A DNA stretch of 36,083 nt from Oscillospiraceae bacterium (lineage in GTDB: Bacteria; Bacillota; Clostridia; Oscillospirales; Ruminococcaceae): assembly GCA_017541275.1 (NCBI GenBank), contig JAFXZM010000023.1:1-36083 (forward strand), in the 5' to 3' direction. Made by a program: the position numbers and the translations under genes. The notes under the pieces are model-generated. The model made no database searches. It worked only from the letters and a program-made list of their open reading frames with translations, and was not told the DNA's origin. Of the stretch, positions 14,658 through 23,021 are shown piece after piece (position 1 is the first letter of the stretch; each line of letters begins with the position of its first letter).

Positions 14658-15692
14658 ATGCCGGCAATTCTATTAGCGGGCGGCGCGGGCTACATCGGTT
14701 CGCATACCGCAGCAGAACTTCTGAATGCAGGCTATGAAGTCATAGTCGCAGACAATTACTCCAACAGCTCCCCGGAAGCAATCAGGCGCGTGGAGCAGAT
14801 CACCGGAAAAACCGTAAAACTCTATGAAGCAGATGTGAAGGACACGGCAAAGCTGACGGAAATCTTCAGCGAAAACAAAATCGACGCGGTTATTCATTTT
14901 GCCGGACTGAAAGCAGTCGGCGAATCGGTGCAGAAGCCGCTGATGTATTACAGAAACAACATAGACACGACGCTTTCGCTGCTGGAAGTCATGGAGCAGT
15001 TCGGCGTGAAAAATGTGATTTTCTCCTCAAGCGCGACCGTCTACGGCGAGGAAAACCCGATTCCGTATGACGAAACAATGAAGCGCGGAACCTGCTCCAA
15101 TCCCTACGGCTGGACAAAGGCGATGATGGAGCAGATTTTTGAGGATGCCGCAAAGGCAGACCCGGAGCTTTCTGTCGTGCTGCTGCGGTATTTCAATCCG
15201 ATCGGCGCACATGCATCGGGCATGATCGGCGAGGATCCCTGCGGCATTCCGAATAATCTGATGCCGTATATCACACAGGTCGCGGTCGGCAAGCGCGATC
15301 ATCTGACGATTTTCGGCAATGACTATCCGACGCCGGACGGCACCTGCCGCAGAGATTATATCCATGTGACCGACCTTGCGGCCGGGCATGTGAAGGCGAC
15401 GGATTATGTACTGGGGCACAAGGGCGTCGAAATCTTCAATCTCGGCACAGGCACGCCGTACAGCGTCACGGAGATCGTGGAAGCATTCGAGCGCGTCAAC
15501 GGCGTTGCGGTAAAGCATGAATTCGGGCCGCGCCGCTTCGGCGATCTGCCGGAATTTTATGCAAATGCCGACAAAGCGGCGAAAATTCTCGGCTGGAAAA
15601 CCGAGCATACCCTTGACGATATGTGCCGTGATTCATGGAACTGGCAGAAGCAGAATCCGAACGGATACAGAGATGCACAATCTGGCGAATGA
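14658..15692 (+). CDS. galE: UDP-glucose 4-epimerase
   Basis: The 344-residue cytoplasmic enzyme interconverts UDP-glucose and UDP-galactose (and sometimes the N-acetyl forms), feeding galactose use and cell-surface polysaccharide synthesis. It is an extended short-chain dehydrogenase. The NAD-binding GGAGYIGSH is near the N-terminus, SSSATVYG supplies the catalytic Ser region, and Tyr150 and Lys154 (NPYGWTK) form the YxxxK pair. RYFNPIGAH and GTCRRDYIHV are diagnostic of GalE. Length is normal. The ATG at 14658 lies 10 bases after AGGAGG; the earlier in-frame start has no such site. It is a single-gene unit ending at the 15698-15735 terminator. Confidence 0.95.
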   Translation: MPAILLAGGAGYIGSHTAAELLNAGYEVIVADNYSNSSPEAIRRVEQITGKTVKLYEADVKDTAKLTEIFSENKIDAVIHFAGLKAVGESVQKPLMYYRNNIDTTLSLLEVMEQFGVKNVIFSSSATVYGEENPIPYDETMKRGTCSNPYGWTKAMMEQIFEDAAKADPELSVVLLRYFNPIGAHASGMIGEDPCGIPNNLMPYITQVAVGKRDHLTIFGNDYPTPDGTCRRDYIHVTDLAAGHVKATDYVLGHKGVEIFNLGTGTPYSVTEIVEAFERVNGVAVKHEFGPRRFGDLPEFYANADKAAKILGWKTEHTLDDMCRDSWNWQKQNPNGYRDAQSGE

Positions 15693-15697
15693 AAATC

Positions 15698-15735
15698 AAA
15701 AAACTCATCATCGCTTCAGCGGTGATGAGTTTTTT
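15698..15735. terminator. Bidirectional terminator between galE and the DUF2809 gene
   Basis: A 17-bp stem with one G-U pair (AAAAAACTCATCATCGC pairing with 15719-15735) encloses a TTCA loop and carries an A-tract on one side and T6 on the other, so it can stop transcription from both converging genes. Confidence 0.93.
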
Positions 15736-15758
15736 GATGCGTTTCTGTGATGTGCTTC

Positions 15759-16154
15759 TCATGTTGTTTTTTTCTGCGCTTTGTGGTATAATAACTCAAA
15801 AAGCATGCAGGGCAGAATCCCGACCGCATAGGAAAGCAGGTCGATCACGGAAAAGCCCGTGCCGATGATGATGCGGAGCAGACGGTTTGTAATGTGCATT
15901 TTATCTGCGAAGCCCCAGAGCTGCAAAAACTCCACACAGAATGCGAACAGCAGAATCGCAGCCGGCAGCAGCACACCGTATGCGGGTCTGCGCGGGAATA
16001 CCGCCCGCCAGAGCGCATAGAGCAGAATGACAACCAGCACATCGCCGAGATAAATCCGCACCCAGCCGTGCGCATACATGCCGATCAGTATTTCGATGCC
16101 GAGCAGCAGCAGTGCGCCTGCTGCCGCGCTCAGCCGTACCGCCCGCACACTCAT
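15759..16154 (-). CDS. DUF2809-family small membrane protein
   Basis: The 131-residue protein has four or five hydrophobic helices and the DUF2809 pattern: GDVLVVILLYALWR in the middle, FCVEFLQLW further on, then IGTGFSVIDLLSYAVGI. The function of the family is unknown. I start it at the ATG at 16152-16154, which overlaps the TGA of the upstream DUF4173 gene as ATGA and indicates translational coupling; the longer frame to 16220 would lie inside that gene. It is the last gene of the DUF2975-HTH-DUF4173-DUF2809 operon. Confidence 0.75.
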   Translation of the reverse strand: MSVRAVRLSAAAGALLLLGIEILIGMYAHGWVRIYLGDVLVVILLYALWRAVFPRRPAYGVLLPAAILLFAFCVEFLQLWGFADKMHITNRLLRIIIGTGFSVIDLLSYAVGILPCMLFELLYHKAQKKTT

Positions 16155-17734
16155 GACTGCATCAGCGACCGCAGCCGCAGTGTGCTGAGATTCCAGCCGT
16201 TTTCCGGAGAATCCTCGCAAAGTCCGATGCGGTATGCAGCGGCGCCCTCGAAGACCTCCAGCTTGCCGCAGCGCTCCAGCAGACCGCGGTGCTCCGCCAT
16301 GACAACATAGGCATCGTCAGACAGCCCGCAGAGCATTTCTATATCCGGATCGGCGAGCGTTCCGGCGGCATAGCGCTGCAAATTGCTCTGTGCAATCAGT
16401 GCGTCGGGGCGCGAGAAGCAGAGCAGCCCGAACATCAGAACAAATGCAGCAGTAAGCACCTTGGCTGTCGGGAGCTTTTCGGTGAACTGCCGGATAAACA
16501 GCACCAGAAACACGACCGTCAGCAGCAGCATGAACCATGCTGTATAAACGCGCAGGCGGGTCAGCCCGTAAGCGTCGATGTACAGCACCATCTTTGCAAA
16601 GGCTGTCGCAATAATGAACAGCGTCATGCAGCAGAGCACAACGGCATAGCCGGTCAGCAGCCGGACACGCCGTCCGTTGCGCTGCCGCTCCTTCGCGCAG
16701 CCCGTCAGAATCAGAATGACGATCAGATTGATGACTGCGATCGCGCAGAGCTCAAAGAAGCCACGCCGCGCATATTCGGAATAGTTCAGCCCCTTCGGGA
16801 GCTTCCCAACGAATGCCGAGAGAAAATAGCCGGTCTGCGAGATTACATAGCTCAGGTACAGCAGGCAGATCGGTGTCACTGCGGCATACAGTCCGGCATT
16901 CGGTATCACCCGCAGCGCCGCCAGCCGTGCCGCATGTGCTTCGTCATCCGGGAGCAGCTCCGCATCTGCACGCATTGCGCCGCCGATCAGGCCGCCGAAC
17001 AGCCAGAAGCCGACAAGAATTCCGCACATAAGCTGAAGCATCAGCACGCGGACATCGTCCGTTATCAGCGAAAGCATACCTTGCAGCATCCGTTCAATGC
17101 CGGAATCGGCGCGTGCAAGCAGTGCCGCGACTGCTGCGGTCAGCGGCACCGTCACCAGCAGCCCGATGATTGCAGAGCGCAGTGCGGCACCCTTTCCCGA
17201 TTTCCGGAAGCAGTCAGTTAAGGCCTGCGGTGCGGCGTCCATATGACGCAGCGGCGAACGCACGGCGGAATCACGCAGATCGGCGGCGAAAAATCGCGTG
17301 ACAAAGCCAGTCTGCCCGCAGACAGCATGAATGCGCCAGATGCTCAGATATACGAGAAACAGGAAGCAGAGTCCGTGCAGCAGCGCATTTGCGGTCAGTG
17401 AGAATACAGAGGAAAATAAGCAGATCAGCACACCGAGCAGCGCATGTGCGCGGTTCGGCCTGCACCCGCAGCGGCGGACATAGACCTCGCCGAGCACGAA
17501 CAGCAGCAGGAAAAATGCCGTTGCCTGAAAGCCGTCCGTGCGGCAGATGATGTACCGCATGAGAAAAACGCCCAGCGGCAGGCAGAGCCATGCAAAGAGG
17601 CTGTCATGCGGCTTCAGGGTATATTTCGGGAGCCGCAAAGGCTGCGGAATTGCCGGAATGACCGGAAGCGGCTGCGGAGAAACGGGGGGTTCCCCGGCCG
17701 GCGGCATGCCGAACGGATTGATGTTGTTTTCCAT
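16151..17734 (-). CDS. DUF4173-like polytopic membrane protein
   Basis: The 527-residue protein opens with a Pro-rich cytoplasmic stretch (residues 1-38) and then has roughly 12 hydrophobic helices. Its layout (N-terminal helices, a soluble loop with RHMDAAPQALTD, then LNYSEYARRGFFELCAIAVINL) matches DUF4173 proteins as I know them. That family lacks an assigned biochemical role. A soluble C-terminal part of about 75 residues follows the last helix (QRYAAG, GLSDDAYVVMAEHRGLLER). The start is the ATG at 17732-17734 with AAAGGAAG 7 to 8 bases upstream; the open frame runs further up but lacks a better site. It lies 82 bp after the HTH gene and overlaps the DUF2809 gene by four bases. Confidence 0.75.
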   Translation of the reverse strand: MENNINPFGMPPAGEPPVSPQPLPVIPAIPQPLRLPKYTLKPHDSLFAWLCLPLGVFLMRYIICRTDGFQATAFFLLLFVLGEVYVRRCGCRPNRAHALLGVLICLFSSVFSLTANALLHGLCFLFLVYLSIWRIHAVCGQTGFVTRFFAADLRDSAVRSPLRHMDAAPQALTDCFRKSGKGAALRSAIIGLLVTVPLTAAVAALLARADSGIERMLQGMLSLITDDVRVLMLQLMCGILVGFWLFGGLIGGAMRADAELLPDDEAHAARLAALRVIPNAGLYAAVTPICLLYLSYVISQTGYFLSAFVGKLPKGLNYSEYARRGFFELCAIAVINLIVILILTGCAKERQRNGRRVRLLTGYAVVLCCMTLFIIATAFAKMVLYIDAYGLTRLRVYTAWFMLLLTVVFLVLFIRQFTEKLPTAKVLTAAFVLMFGLLCFSRPDALIAQSNLQRYAAGTLADPDIEMLCGLSDDAYVVMAEHRGLLERCGKLEVFEGAAAYRIGLCEDSPENGWNLSTLRLRSLMQS

Positions 17735-17816
17735 AGTGATCTTCCTTTCATGTTGTTTTTGGCGCAATTCATATTTGGGGGCCTTTGCCCCGTGCAGCGC
17801 CGTGTGCGGCAGTAAT

Positions 17817-18026
17817 TCATTCCTCGCGGATATATTCCAGCACATCGCCGGGCTGACAGTCCAGCTCACGGCAGATTGCCTCCAGCGTTGAAAAGCGCAC
17901 GGCCTTTGCTTTGTTGTTTTTGAGAATCGAGAGATTTGCAGGGGTGATGTCAATGCGTGCGGCAAGCTCTCCCGCAGAGATCTTCCGCTTCGCCATCATG
18001 ACATCCAGATTGACAATGATCGGCAT
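17817..18026 (-). CDS. Small Cro/C1-type HTH regulator (YozG-like)
   Basis: The 69-residue protein is almost entirely a helix-turn-helix domain. ISAGELAARIDITPANLSILKNN covers the turn and recognition helices, and FSTLEAICRELDCQPGDVLEY is the conserved C-terminal part. Such mini-regulators are typically encoded beside a DUF2975 membrane protein, as here (15 bp gap), and are thought to act as a pair. An AAAGGAG site lies 9 bases before the ATG. Likely targets include its own operon promoter at 18532-18560, but no operator is evident. Confidence 0.9.
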   Translation of the reverse strand: MPIIVNLDVMMAKRKISAGELAARIDITPANLSILKNNKAKAVRFSTLEAICRELDCQPGDVLEYIREE

Positions 18027-18040
18027 TGGGCATCGCTCCT

Positions 18041-18493
18041 TTATATCGTATAGTCATTTTCTTCGCGCAGCTCGACCGCCTGCTCAAGCAGGTTCTTCAG
18101 CACGCGCAGAATCAGTCCGGCAAATGCGGCGATCAGCGCGACAAACAGTGCCAGCCGCCGCCAGAAGGTCAGGACAGCCCACAGCGCCGCAACACCGAAG
18201 CAGCACCACGAAATCAACCGGAAGCAGGTGACATTTTCCTGCACGAACAGCTTTTTCTTTGAGATGTGCAGGAGAAGGCGGTGAAGCTGCAATGCGCCGA
18301 ATATGCCGAACAGGTCTGAGGCATAGAGCACGATATTCAGCACCGTGTGAATCGGCTTCTGCTCCGATACCGCATCGTACCATTCCGTGATGACAGGGAT
18401 GCAGAACAGCGCCGCGCCGGCAAGAAACAGTACGGCAATCGTCAGAATGCGGGTCAGAAGCAGAGATTTGTCAGAATTCCAGTTGCTTTTCAT
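18041..18493 (-). CDS. DUF2975-family membrane protein
   Basis: The 150-residue protein has four membrane helices with the DUF2975 arrangement: an N-terminal helix after KSLLLTRIL, a helix ending in LYASDLFGIFGALQLHRLL, then ISKKKLFVQENVTCFRLISWCCFG and a C-terminal helix. Members are usually encoded next to a YozG-type HTH regulator and may sense a membrane signal. It is first in the minus-strand operon; AAGGAG lies 12 bases before its ATG, a longer spacing than usual. Confidence 0.85.
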   Translation of the reverse strand: MKSNWNSDKSLLLTRILTIAVLFLAGAALFCIPVITEWYDAVSEQKPIHTVLNIVLYASDLFGIFGALQLHRLLLHISKKKLFVQENVTCFRLISWCCFGVAALWAVLTFWRRLALFVALIAAFAGLILRVLKNLLEQAVELREENDYTI

Positions 18494-18531
18494 GTGCGGG
18501 ACACGCTCCTTCGCAGTGATTTGTTGTCTTT

Positions 18532-18560
18532 ATTATAGCACATTACATTCCGTTTGTCAA
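18532..18560 (-). promoter_or_regulatory. Promoter of the DUF2975-HTH operon
   Basis: On the minus strand TTGACA (18555-18560), a 17-bp spacer ending TGC, and TATAAT (18532-18537): a full consensus with an extended -10. The leader is about 30 bases. Confidence 0.85.
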
Positions 18561-18628
18561 TAGAAATTTATTGTTTTTCGATATATTTTTTCTGACTTTC
18601 GATTTTCACAGGAAAGGAGGCTCCGCCC

Positions 18629-19033
18629 GTGCAGACAAAACGCAAGCATCCGCTGAAAAAAAAGCATGCCGCAGTGCTGCTTGTCATGCTGCCGTTTGCG
18701 GCGTTCGGGCTGCTGCTTTCGGTGAAAACGCTCTATGCCCGCTATGCCGCGCCGCATCTGCCGCCATGCCTTCTGCGGACGCTCACCGGCTGGAAATGTC
18801 CGGGCTGCGGCATGACCCACAGCATCTATGCGCTGACACGCTTTGACCTCGCCGAAGCGCTGCGGGAAAATGCGGGAATCCCGTTCTTGCTGCTGCCGGC
18901 GGCGCTTTGGTATGCGGAATGCTGGCTGAAGCTGACAGGGCATCCGCATGTGCTGATTCCGCGCAAAGCGGGCTTGCTGTATGGCTGCCTCGGTGCGTTC
19001 TTTCTGTACTGTATTCTCCGAAATGTCATTTGA
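18629..19033 (+). CDS. DUF2752-family membrane protein
   Basis: The 134-residue protein has three membrane helices and the DUF2752 signature TGWKCPGCGMTHS, a Cys-rich motif between helices 1 and 2. The family's role is not established. Translation should start at GTG 18629-18631, 8 bases after AAAGGAGG; no ATG in frame has a comparable site. No convincing promoter is seen in the AT-rich gap upstream. Confidence 0.85.
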   Translation: MQTKRKHPLKKKHAAVLLVMLPFAAFGLLLSVKTLYARYAAPHLPPCLLRTLTGWKCPGCGMTHSIYALTRFDLAEALRENAGIPFLLLPAALWYAECWLKLTGHPHVLIPRKAGLLYGCLGAFFLYCILRNVI

Positions 19034-19182
19034 CACGCCCGCCATGTGCAGAATGCTCAAATGCACACGAACTGATTTGTGCATTCATACAGAGTACAGC
19101 GGGAATACTTTTCTTATTCACATTTTTCTGGTATGATAAACTCAGCATCATATCCACAACTATCAGAAACGGAGGTGCCGGC

Positions 19183-19671
19183 ATGGAGGAGCGGAAGCTC
19201 GAATGGGAATCCGAGGACGCGAAAAAGCAGCGTGCAGTCCGCGACGCAAACCGTGAAATGGATGCCAGAGCCGGCAGCTTTACCCGGAACTGGGAGGATG
19301 ATCCGTCTGTTCATCATGCCGGACAGGCCGGAGCACAGCCTGCTCCGCAGCCGGAGCTTCCGGCGCAGCAGGAGTTTCCCGAGATTCCCAGATACGCCGG
19401 CGACCCCTCCCTGCGGGAGCGCCGCGCAGAACGGCATCGGGCACAGGAGCTCCGGCGCAGACAGCGTCCGCGGAGAAGAAAAAGCCGGAATCTCCGGCAG
19501 CAGATCGGCACCATGCGGCGTATCCGCGTGTACCTGTTCATTGCAGTGCTGCTGTTCATTATCGCGGGCGTGATCGCTGCACTGATGATGCAGCAGGACA
19601 GCTCCGCTCCGGCACAGATGTCTGCCGGACTGTTTTTCCGGAATCACATAAGCAGCACCCTGCAGAGCTGA
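19183..19671 (+). CDS. Single-pass membrane protein of unknown function
   Basis: The 162-residue protein has a charged cytoplasmic N-terminus (EERKLEWESEDAKKQ), a Pro/Gln/Ala-rich middle, an Arg-rich stretch (RRRQRPRRRKSR at about 91-102), one membrane helix at about 115-136, and 26 residues outside. I do not recognise the family. The ATG at 19183 follows GGAGGT; an earlier in-frame ATG at 18907 lies inside the preceding gene. An extended -10 (TGGTATGAT at 19129-19137) stands about 45 bp upstream, but its -35 is weak. The basic region may bind nucleic acid or phospholipid, but this is speculation. Confidence 0.75.
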   Translation: MEERKLEWESEDAKKQRAVRDANREMDARAGSFTRNWEDDPSVHHAGQAGAQPAPQPELPAQQEFPEIPRYAGDPSLRERRAERHRAQELRRRQRPRRRKSRNLRQQIGTMRRIRVYLFIAVLLFIIAGVIAALMMQQDSSAPAQMSAGLFFRNHISSTLQS

Positions 19672-19749
19672 CGGCGCAAGGACGCTGCCGGCTCTGTGCG
19701 GTATTGCCTGCTGCTTTGGCAGGAAAAAACGCAGAAATCAGAAAAGACC

Positions 19750-19778
19750 TTTACTTTTTGCAAAAAATAGTGTATACT
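19750..19778 (+). promoter_or_regulatory. Promoter of the EF-hand-like protein and K+ channel unit
   Basis: TTTACT (19750-19755), a 17-bp spacer and TATACT (19773-19778), about 60 bp before the start codon of the next gene. Confidence 0.6.
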
Positions 19779-19836
19779 AAAGCTGAATACTCCGGTGCTC
19801 CCCGGAGGCGATTACCGATGAAAGGAGAACGCAGTC

Positions 19837-20889
19837 ATGCCGGAAACCGAACAGAAGCGCCCGGTGCAGAACCGGCCGCAGCAGCCGCGGCAGACAGAGA
19901 AGCCGCAGCAATCGCAGAAAAAAAAGCCGGGAAAGAAAAAAAAGCCCTCGAGGCTCGCGCATATCCTGTCGATTGTCGGCATGTGTGCAGGACTGTTCGC
20001 GCTTGTGTCGCTGCTGACATTTGCTGCAATCGGACTGAAGCAGCGCAAGGAACAGCGCGGCATGGCAGAGGACGGCGACCTCGAAATCCTGGAGCCTGTC
20101 CGGAGCTTTGAGCATACGGCGGCCACAACAACGGCGGCCGTGCTGATTACAACCGAGACCGGGACCGGCGAAACAACCGATCTGACAACCGACAGCACAA
20201 CCGGCGATACGACCGAGACCACGACGGTTTCAACGCGCTATATTCCGGATGAGGACGAGTATCCGTATTTCACGCGCAAATACACCTACCCGCATGAGGC
20301 CGAGCTGACCGAAACACTCTCCAGAAGAACCAGCGCGACAACCACAACTACAACGACAGCAGCGGCACATGACCCCGCATCGCTGCTCTATGTCAGCTAC
20401 GGTGCGGCACTGAAGCAGTTTTTGCTGAATGCAGGCGAGGACGATACAGAGCCGATGTATGCACTGACGGACTTGAACGGCGACGGGATTCCGGAGCTGA
20501 TTATTTCCGGCGGCACCGCCCAGAATGCGCGGTATGCGGTCTATGCCTTCTCGGAGAATCAGGCCGTCGAATTGCAGAGTGAATCCGGCGGCACCTTCGG
20601 ACATCTCTATCTGCATCAGGATTCGGAGCAGGAGCCGCCTGTGCTGATTGAAATTTGCGAATCGGAGGGCAAGACTGATACCTATTACTATCAGTTTGAC
20701 GGGACAGCGCTTACGCTGCTGCATTCCTTCAGCGATTACAACGGAAACTATTTTGCCGACGGCAGTCCCGTTTCGGCGGAGGAATATGCGGCGCTGATGA
20801 ATCTCTCAGCACAGCAGAATGCCGGCCGTGAGACTGCACTGCCGGCCGATGCGGAGGCACTGACAGAAGTCGGCGGACACAGTCTGTGA
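19837..20889 (+). CDS. Membrane-anchored Thr-rich protein with an EF-hand-like calcium loop
   Basis: The 350-residue protein has a Gln/Pro/Lys-rich cytoplasmic start (1-39) and one membrane helix (about 40-67). Outside lie two Thr-rich linkers (about 93-135 and 165-178) and a soluble domain from about 180. That domain contains DLNGDGIPE at 212-220, an EF-hand or FG-GAP-like calcium loop, followed by LIISGG. The domain resembles proteins that pair such a loop with a beta-propeller-like fold, but I cannot name a family. The ATG at 19837 has AAGGAG 9 bases upstream. Its stop overlaps the K+ channel start (GTGA), so the two are coupled. A role in sensing or assisting the channel is inference. Confidence 0.75.
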   Translation: MPETEQKRPVQNRPQQPRQTEKPQQSQKKKPGKKKKPSRLAHILSIVGMCAGLFALVSLLTFAAIGLKQRKEQRGMAEDGDLEILEPVRSFEHTAATTTAAVLITTETGTGETTDLTTDSTTGDTTETTTVSTRYIPDEDEYPYFTRKYTYPHEAELTETLSRRTSATTTTTTTAAAHDPASLLYVSYGAALKQFLLNAGEDDTEPMYALTDLNGDGIPELIISGGTAQNARYAVYAFSENQAVELQSESGGTFGHLYLHQDSEQEPPVLIEICESEGKTDTYYYQFDGTALTLLHSFSDYNGNYFADGSPVSAEEYAALMNLSAQQNAGRETALPADAEALTEVGGHSL

Positions 20890-21893
20890 GCGCCGGCAAA
20901 GCCGATGCGCCGAAGGGCAGCCTCAGACGGCGCATCTTTGACATCATCCAGATCGGCAATACCGAGGATTTCGTAAGCCGTGCATTTGACTGGTTTATCG
21001 TGATCGTCATTCTGCTGAATATTCTGGTCATGTTTCTTGCGACATTTGATGCACTGGAGCCGTTTTACGGGATTCTGCATATTATTGAGCTTGCTACGGT
21101 CGGCATTTTCTGTGTGGAGTATATTCTCCGCATATGGACTGCCGACCTGCTCTATCCGGAGCGGACAGCCCCAAGGGCGCGGCTCCGGTTTCTGCGCTCC
21201 TTTGACGGTGCGGTCGATCTTTTGACGATTCTGCCGTTCTTTTTCCTCGACGGCTTCATCGTTTTCCGGATGCTGCGGGTCGTGCGCATCTTTCATCTGT
21301 TCCGCCTGAATGCACAGTATGATTCCTTTCAGGTCATCACGCATGTCCTGTATGAAAAGCGCAATCAGATTCTTTCATCCGTGTTTATCATTGTCGTGCT
21401 GATGCTCGCCTCATCGCTCTGCATGTACGGCGCAGAGCATGATGCACAGCCGGATGCATTCCGGAATGCCTTTTCCGGCATCTGGTGGAGCATGTCCACG
21501 CTGCTGACCGTCGGCTACGGCGATATTTATCCGGTGACCGCTGTCGGCAAATTCATGGCGATCTGCATTGCCTTTCTGGGCGTCGGAGTCGTTGCAATCC
21601 CGACCGGTATCATCAGCGCAGGCTTCGTTGAGCAGTATACCCGATCGGGGCACGAGGCAGAAACCTTCCGCGATCTTTCGGAGGTCGGCGAGGTGCTGAT
21701 TACCCCGGAGCACGAGCTCTGCGGCCTGCGGCTCGATGAGATCCGGCAGGATTACGGGCAGGAGGTGCTGCTGCTGCTGCGCGGCGACCTGACAGTTCTC
21801 CCGCGGCCGATGCTGCGGGCACAGGCGGAGGATATTCTGATCCTGCGCTCGAAGCGGCTGGTCAAGCGCGGCAAAAAGACGCGGCTCCGGTGA
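20886..21893 (+). CDS. Voltage-gated-type potassium channel
   Basis: The 335-residue protein has six membrane helices of the Kv type. The S4-like helix carries spaced arginines (Arg128, Arg131, Arg134 in RMLRVVRIFHLFRL), and the pore loop has the K+ selectivity filter TVGYGD at 208-213, preceded by WWSMSTLL. The cytoplasmic C-terminus (about 265-330: GEVLITPEHELCGLRLDEI and AEDILILRSKR) resembles an isolated TrkA-C domain, with no RCK N-lobe. It should conduct K+ across the cell membrane. Translation begins at GTG 20886, overlapping the stop codon of the upstream EF-hand-like gene by four bases. Confidence 0.92.
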   Translation: MSAGKADAPKGSLRRRIFDIIQIGNTEDFVSRAFDWFIVIVILLNILVMFLATFDALEPFYGILHIIELATVGIFCVEYILRIWTADLLYPERTAPRARLRFLRSFDGAVDLLTILPFFFLDGFIVFRMLRVVRIFHLFRLNAQYDSFQVITHVLYEKRNQILSSVFIIVVLMLASSLCMYGAEHDAQPDAFRNAFSGIWWSMSTLLTVGYGDIYPVTAVGKFMAICIAFLGVGVVAIPTGIISAGFVEQYTRSGHEAETFRDLSEVGEVLITPEHELCGLRLDEIRQDYGQEVLLLLRGDLTVLPRPMLRAQAEDILILRSKRLVKRGKKTRLR

Positions 21894-21999
21894 AGTTTTG
21901 AGCTTTGCGGCGCTGCGGTCACGACCGATGCATTCCGGTACGGGCTGCCGTTTCCGGCGCAGAAAAGCCGGAGAGATCAGAGATTAAGGAGGCAGATGT

Positions 22000-22833
22000 T
22001 TGAAATCATTTCTGAAGGAGCACCGCGGCCTGCTGATTGCGGCGGGTCTGTTCCTGCTGTTTCTGTGCGGCTGGATGCTGCTCTGGTCGCGCATCTCGCG
22101 GAGTGTCGGGGATGCAGAGCAGGAGGACGCTTTTTCGCAGTTCGTCTACAGCGGCGCTTATTACACGCTCTGCGATGCTGAAGCCGTGCGGGCATATGTT
22201 CCGGAGGCGGAAAGCATCGGCCGAAGCCTCTGCGGCACGCAGCTCGGTGATATCAGCATCCCGACACCGGCCGGTGCGGAGGTATGCCCGCTGTATGCCT
22301 GTAAAGCGCTGGAGGATGCGGGCAAGGAGCACGGTCTGCTGCTGCTGGAGCGCAGCGGCGGCATCAGCGCCTATGAGCTGACCGGCTTTCAGGTTCTGGA
22401 TGCTGACCCGTCGATCTGGGCAGTCTGCGCTGCATACGGCATCGGAGCGGGCAAGGATTTTGAGTCCGTCACAGTCCGCGACACGGACGGCACCGAGCTC
22501 ATGCAGATCACCGACAGGGATGCGCTGGATGTGTTTTTCCGCAAATTTGCAGCGCTCGGCGAGAATCTCAGCGATGACGAGGCTGCTGTGTTTTACCGCG
22601 ATGCCTATATCGCGGAATACGGCGACGACGGCAGGATCACAGTCGAAAACGGAAAGGCATCCGCCGCCGATGATGAGACCTATAACAAGGCAATGGAGCT
22701 ATGGAGCCGGGGCGTCAGTGTGGTGGATATCCGGCTGAACAACGGCCTTCAGCTTCGCGGCTGCCTTTATGCCCCGCAGACAGGTCTGTTCACGGTCTAC
22801 GGCATCTATCATTTTACGGAGCCGTTTTTCTAA
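22000..22833 (+). CDS. Membrane-anchored extracytoplasmic protein of unknown function
   Basis: The 277-residue protein has an N-terminal helix (about 10-29) after a basic start (KSFLKEHR), then a soluble, acidic, mixed alpha/beta region with no cysteine pattern or catalytic motif I recognise. Translation should begin at TTG 22000, 7 bases after AAGGAGG; an ATG at 21996 is in another frame. It lies about 106 bp downstream of the K+ channel and could share its transcript. No terminator was seen between them. Confidence 0.7.
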   Translation: MKSFLKEHRGLLIAAGLFLLFLCGWMLLWSRISRSVGDAEQEDAFSQFVYSGAYYTLCDAEAVRAYVPEAESIGRSLCGTQLGDISIPTPAGAEVCPLYACKALEDAGKEHGLLLLERSGGISAYELTGFQVLDADPSIWAVCAAYGIGAGKDFESVTVRDTDGTELMQITDRDALDVFFRKFAALGENLSDDEAAVFYRDAYIAEYGDDGRITVENGKASAADDETYNKAMELWSRGVSVVDIRLNNGLQLRGCLYAPQTGLFTVYGIYHFTEPFF

Positions 22834-22894
22834 GCGTGCAGCTTTCCTCCGCGATGATCCGGAATGGGGAAAGTGGCCCTTTGGCGGAGTTTGA

Positions 22895-22917
22895 GTGAGT
22901 TTGCGGTGCAAACTCAC
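22895..22917. other. Small perfect hairpin between convergent genes
   Basis: GTGAGTTTGC (22895-22904) and GCAAACTCAC (22908-22917) pair perfectly around a 3-base loop. No T-tract follows on the plus strand. It lies in the 22834-23021 gap. Confidence 0.6.
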
Positions 22918-22976
22918 AGCGAAGCGACCGAGAGCCCCATTATCAATGCAGCGCAGATACCGCTTTATGGACAGGC

Positions 22977-23004
22977 AGAGCCCCCGCAATTTTGCGGGGG
23001 CTCT
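22977..23004. terminator. GC-rich hairpin between convergent genes
   Basis: AGAGCCCCCGCAA (22977-22989) pairs with TTGCGGGGGCTCT (22992-23004) across a 2-base spacer, so the actual loop would be larger. It lies just past the 3' end of the symporter gene (minus). It lacks a clean U-tract on either side, so it may be a factor-assisted terminator or an RNA end-protector. Confidence 0.6.
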
Positions 23005-23021
23005 TGGTTCAGTGCAGATTC

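Noticed and set aside
16289..17221. 310-codon plus-strand frame across the DUF4173 gene
   Set aside because: Shadow of the membrane protein; the product is Gln/His/Arg-rich with no domain.
19706..19728. Hairpin (CCTGC/GCAGG) followed by A6, considered as a terminator
   Set aside because: As follow the stem on the plus strand and there is no U-tract in either direction of transcription.
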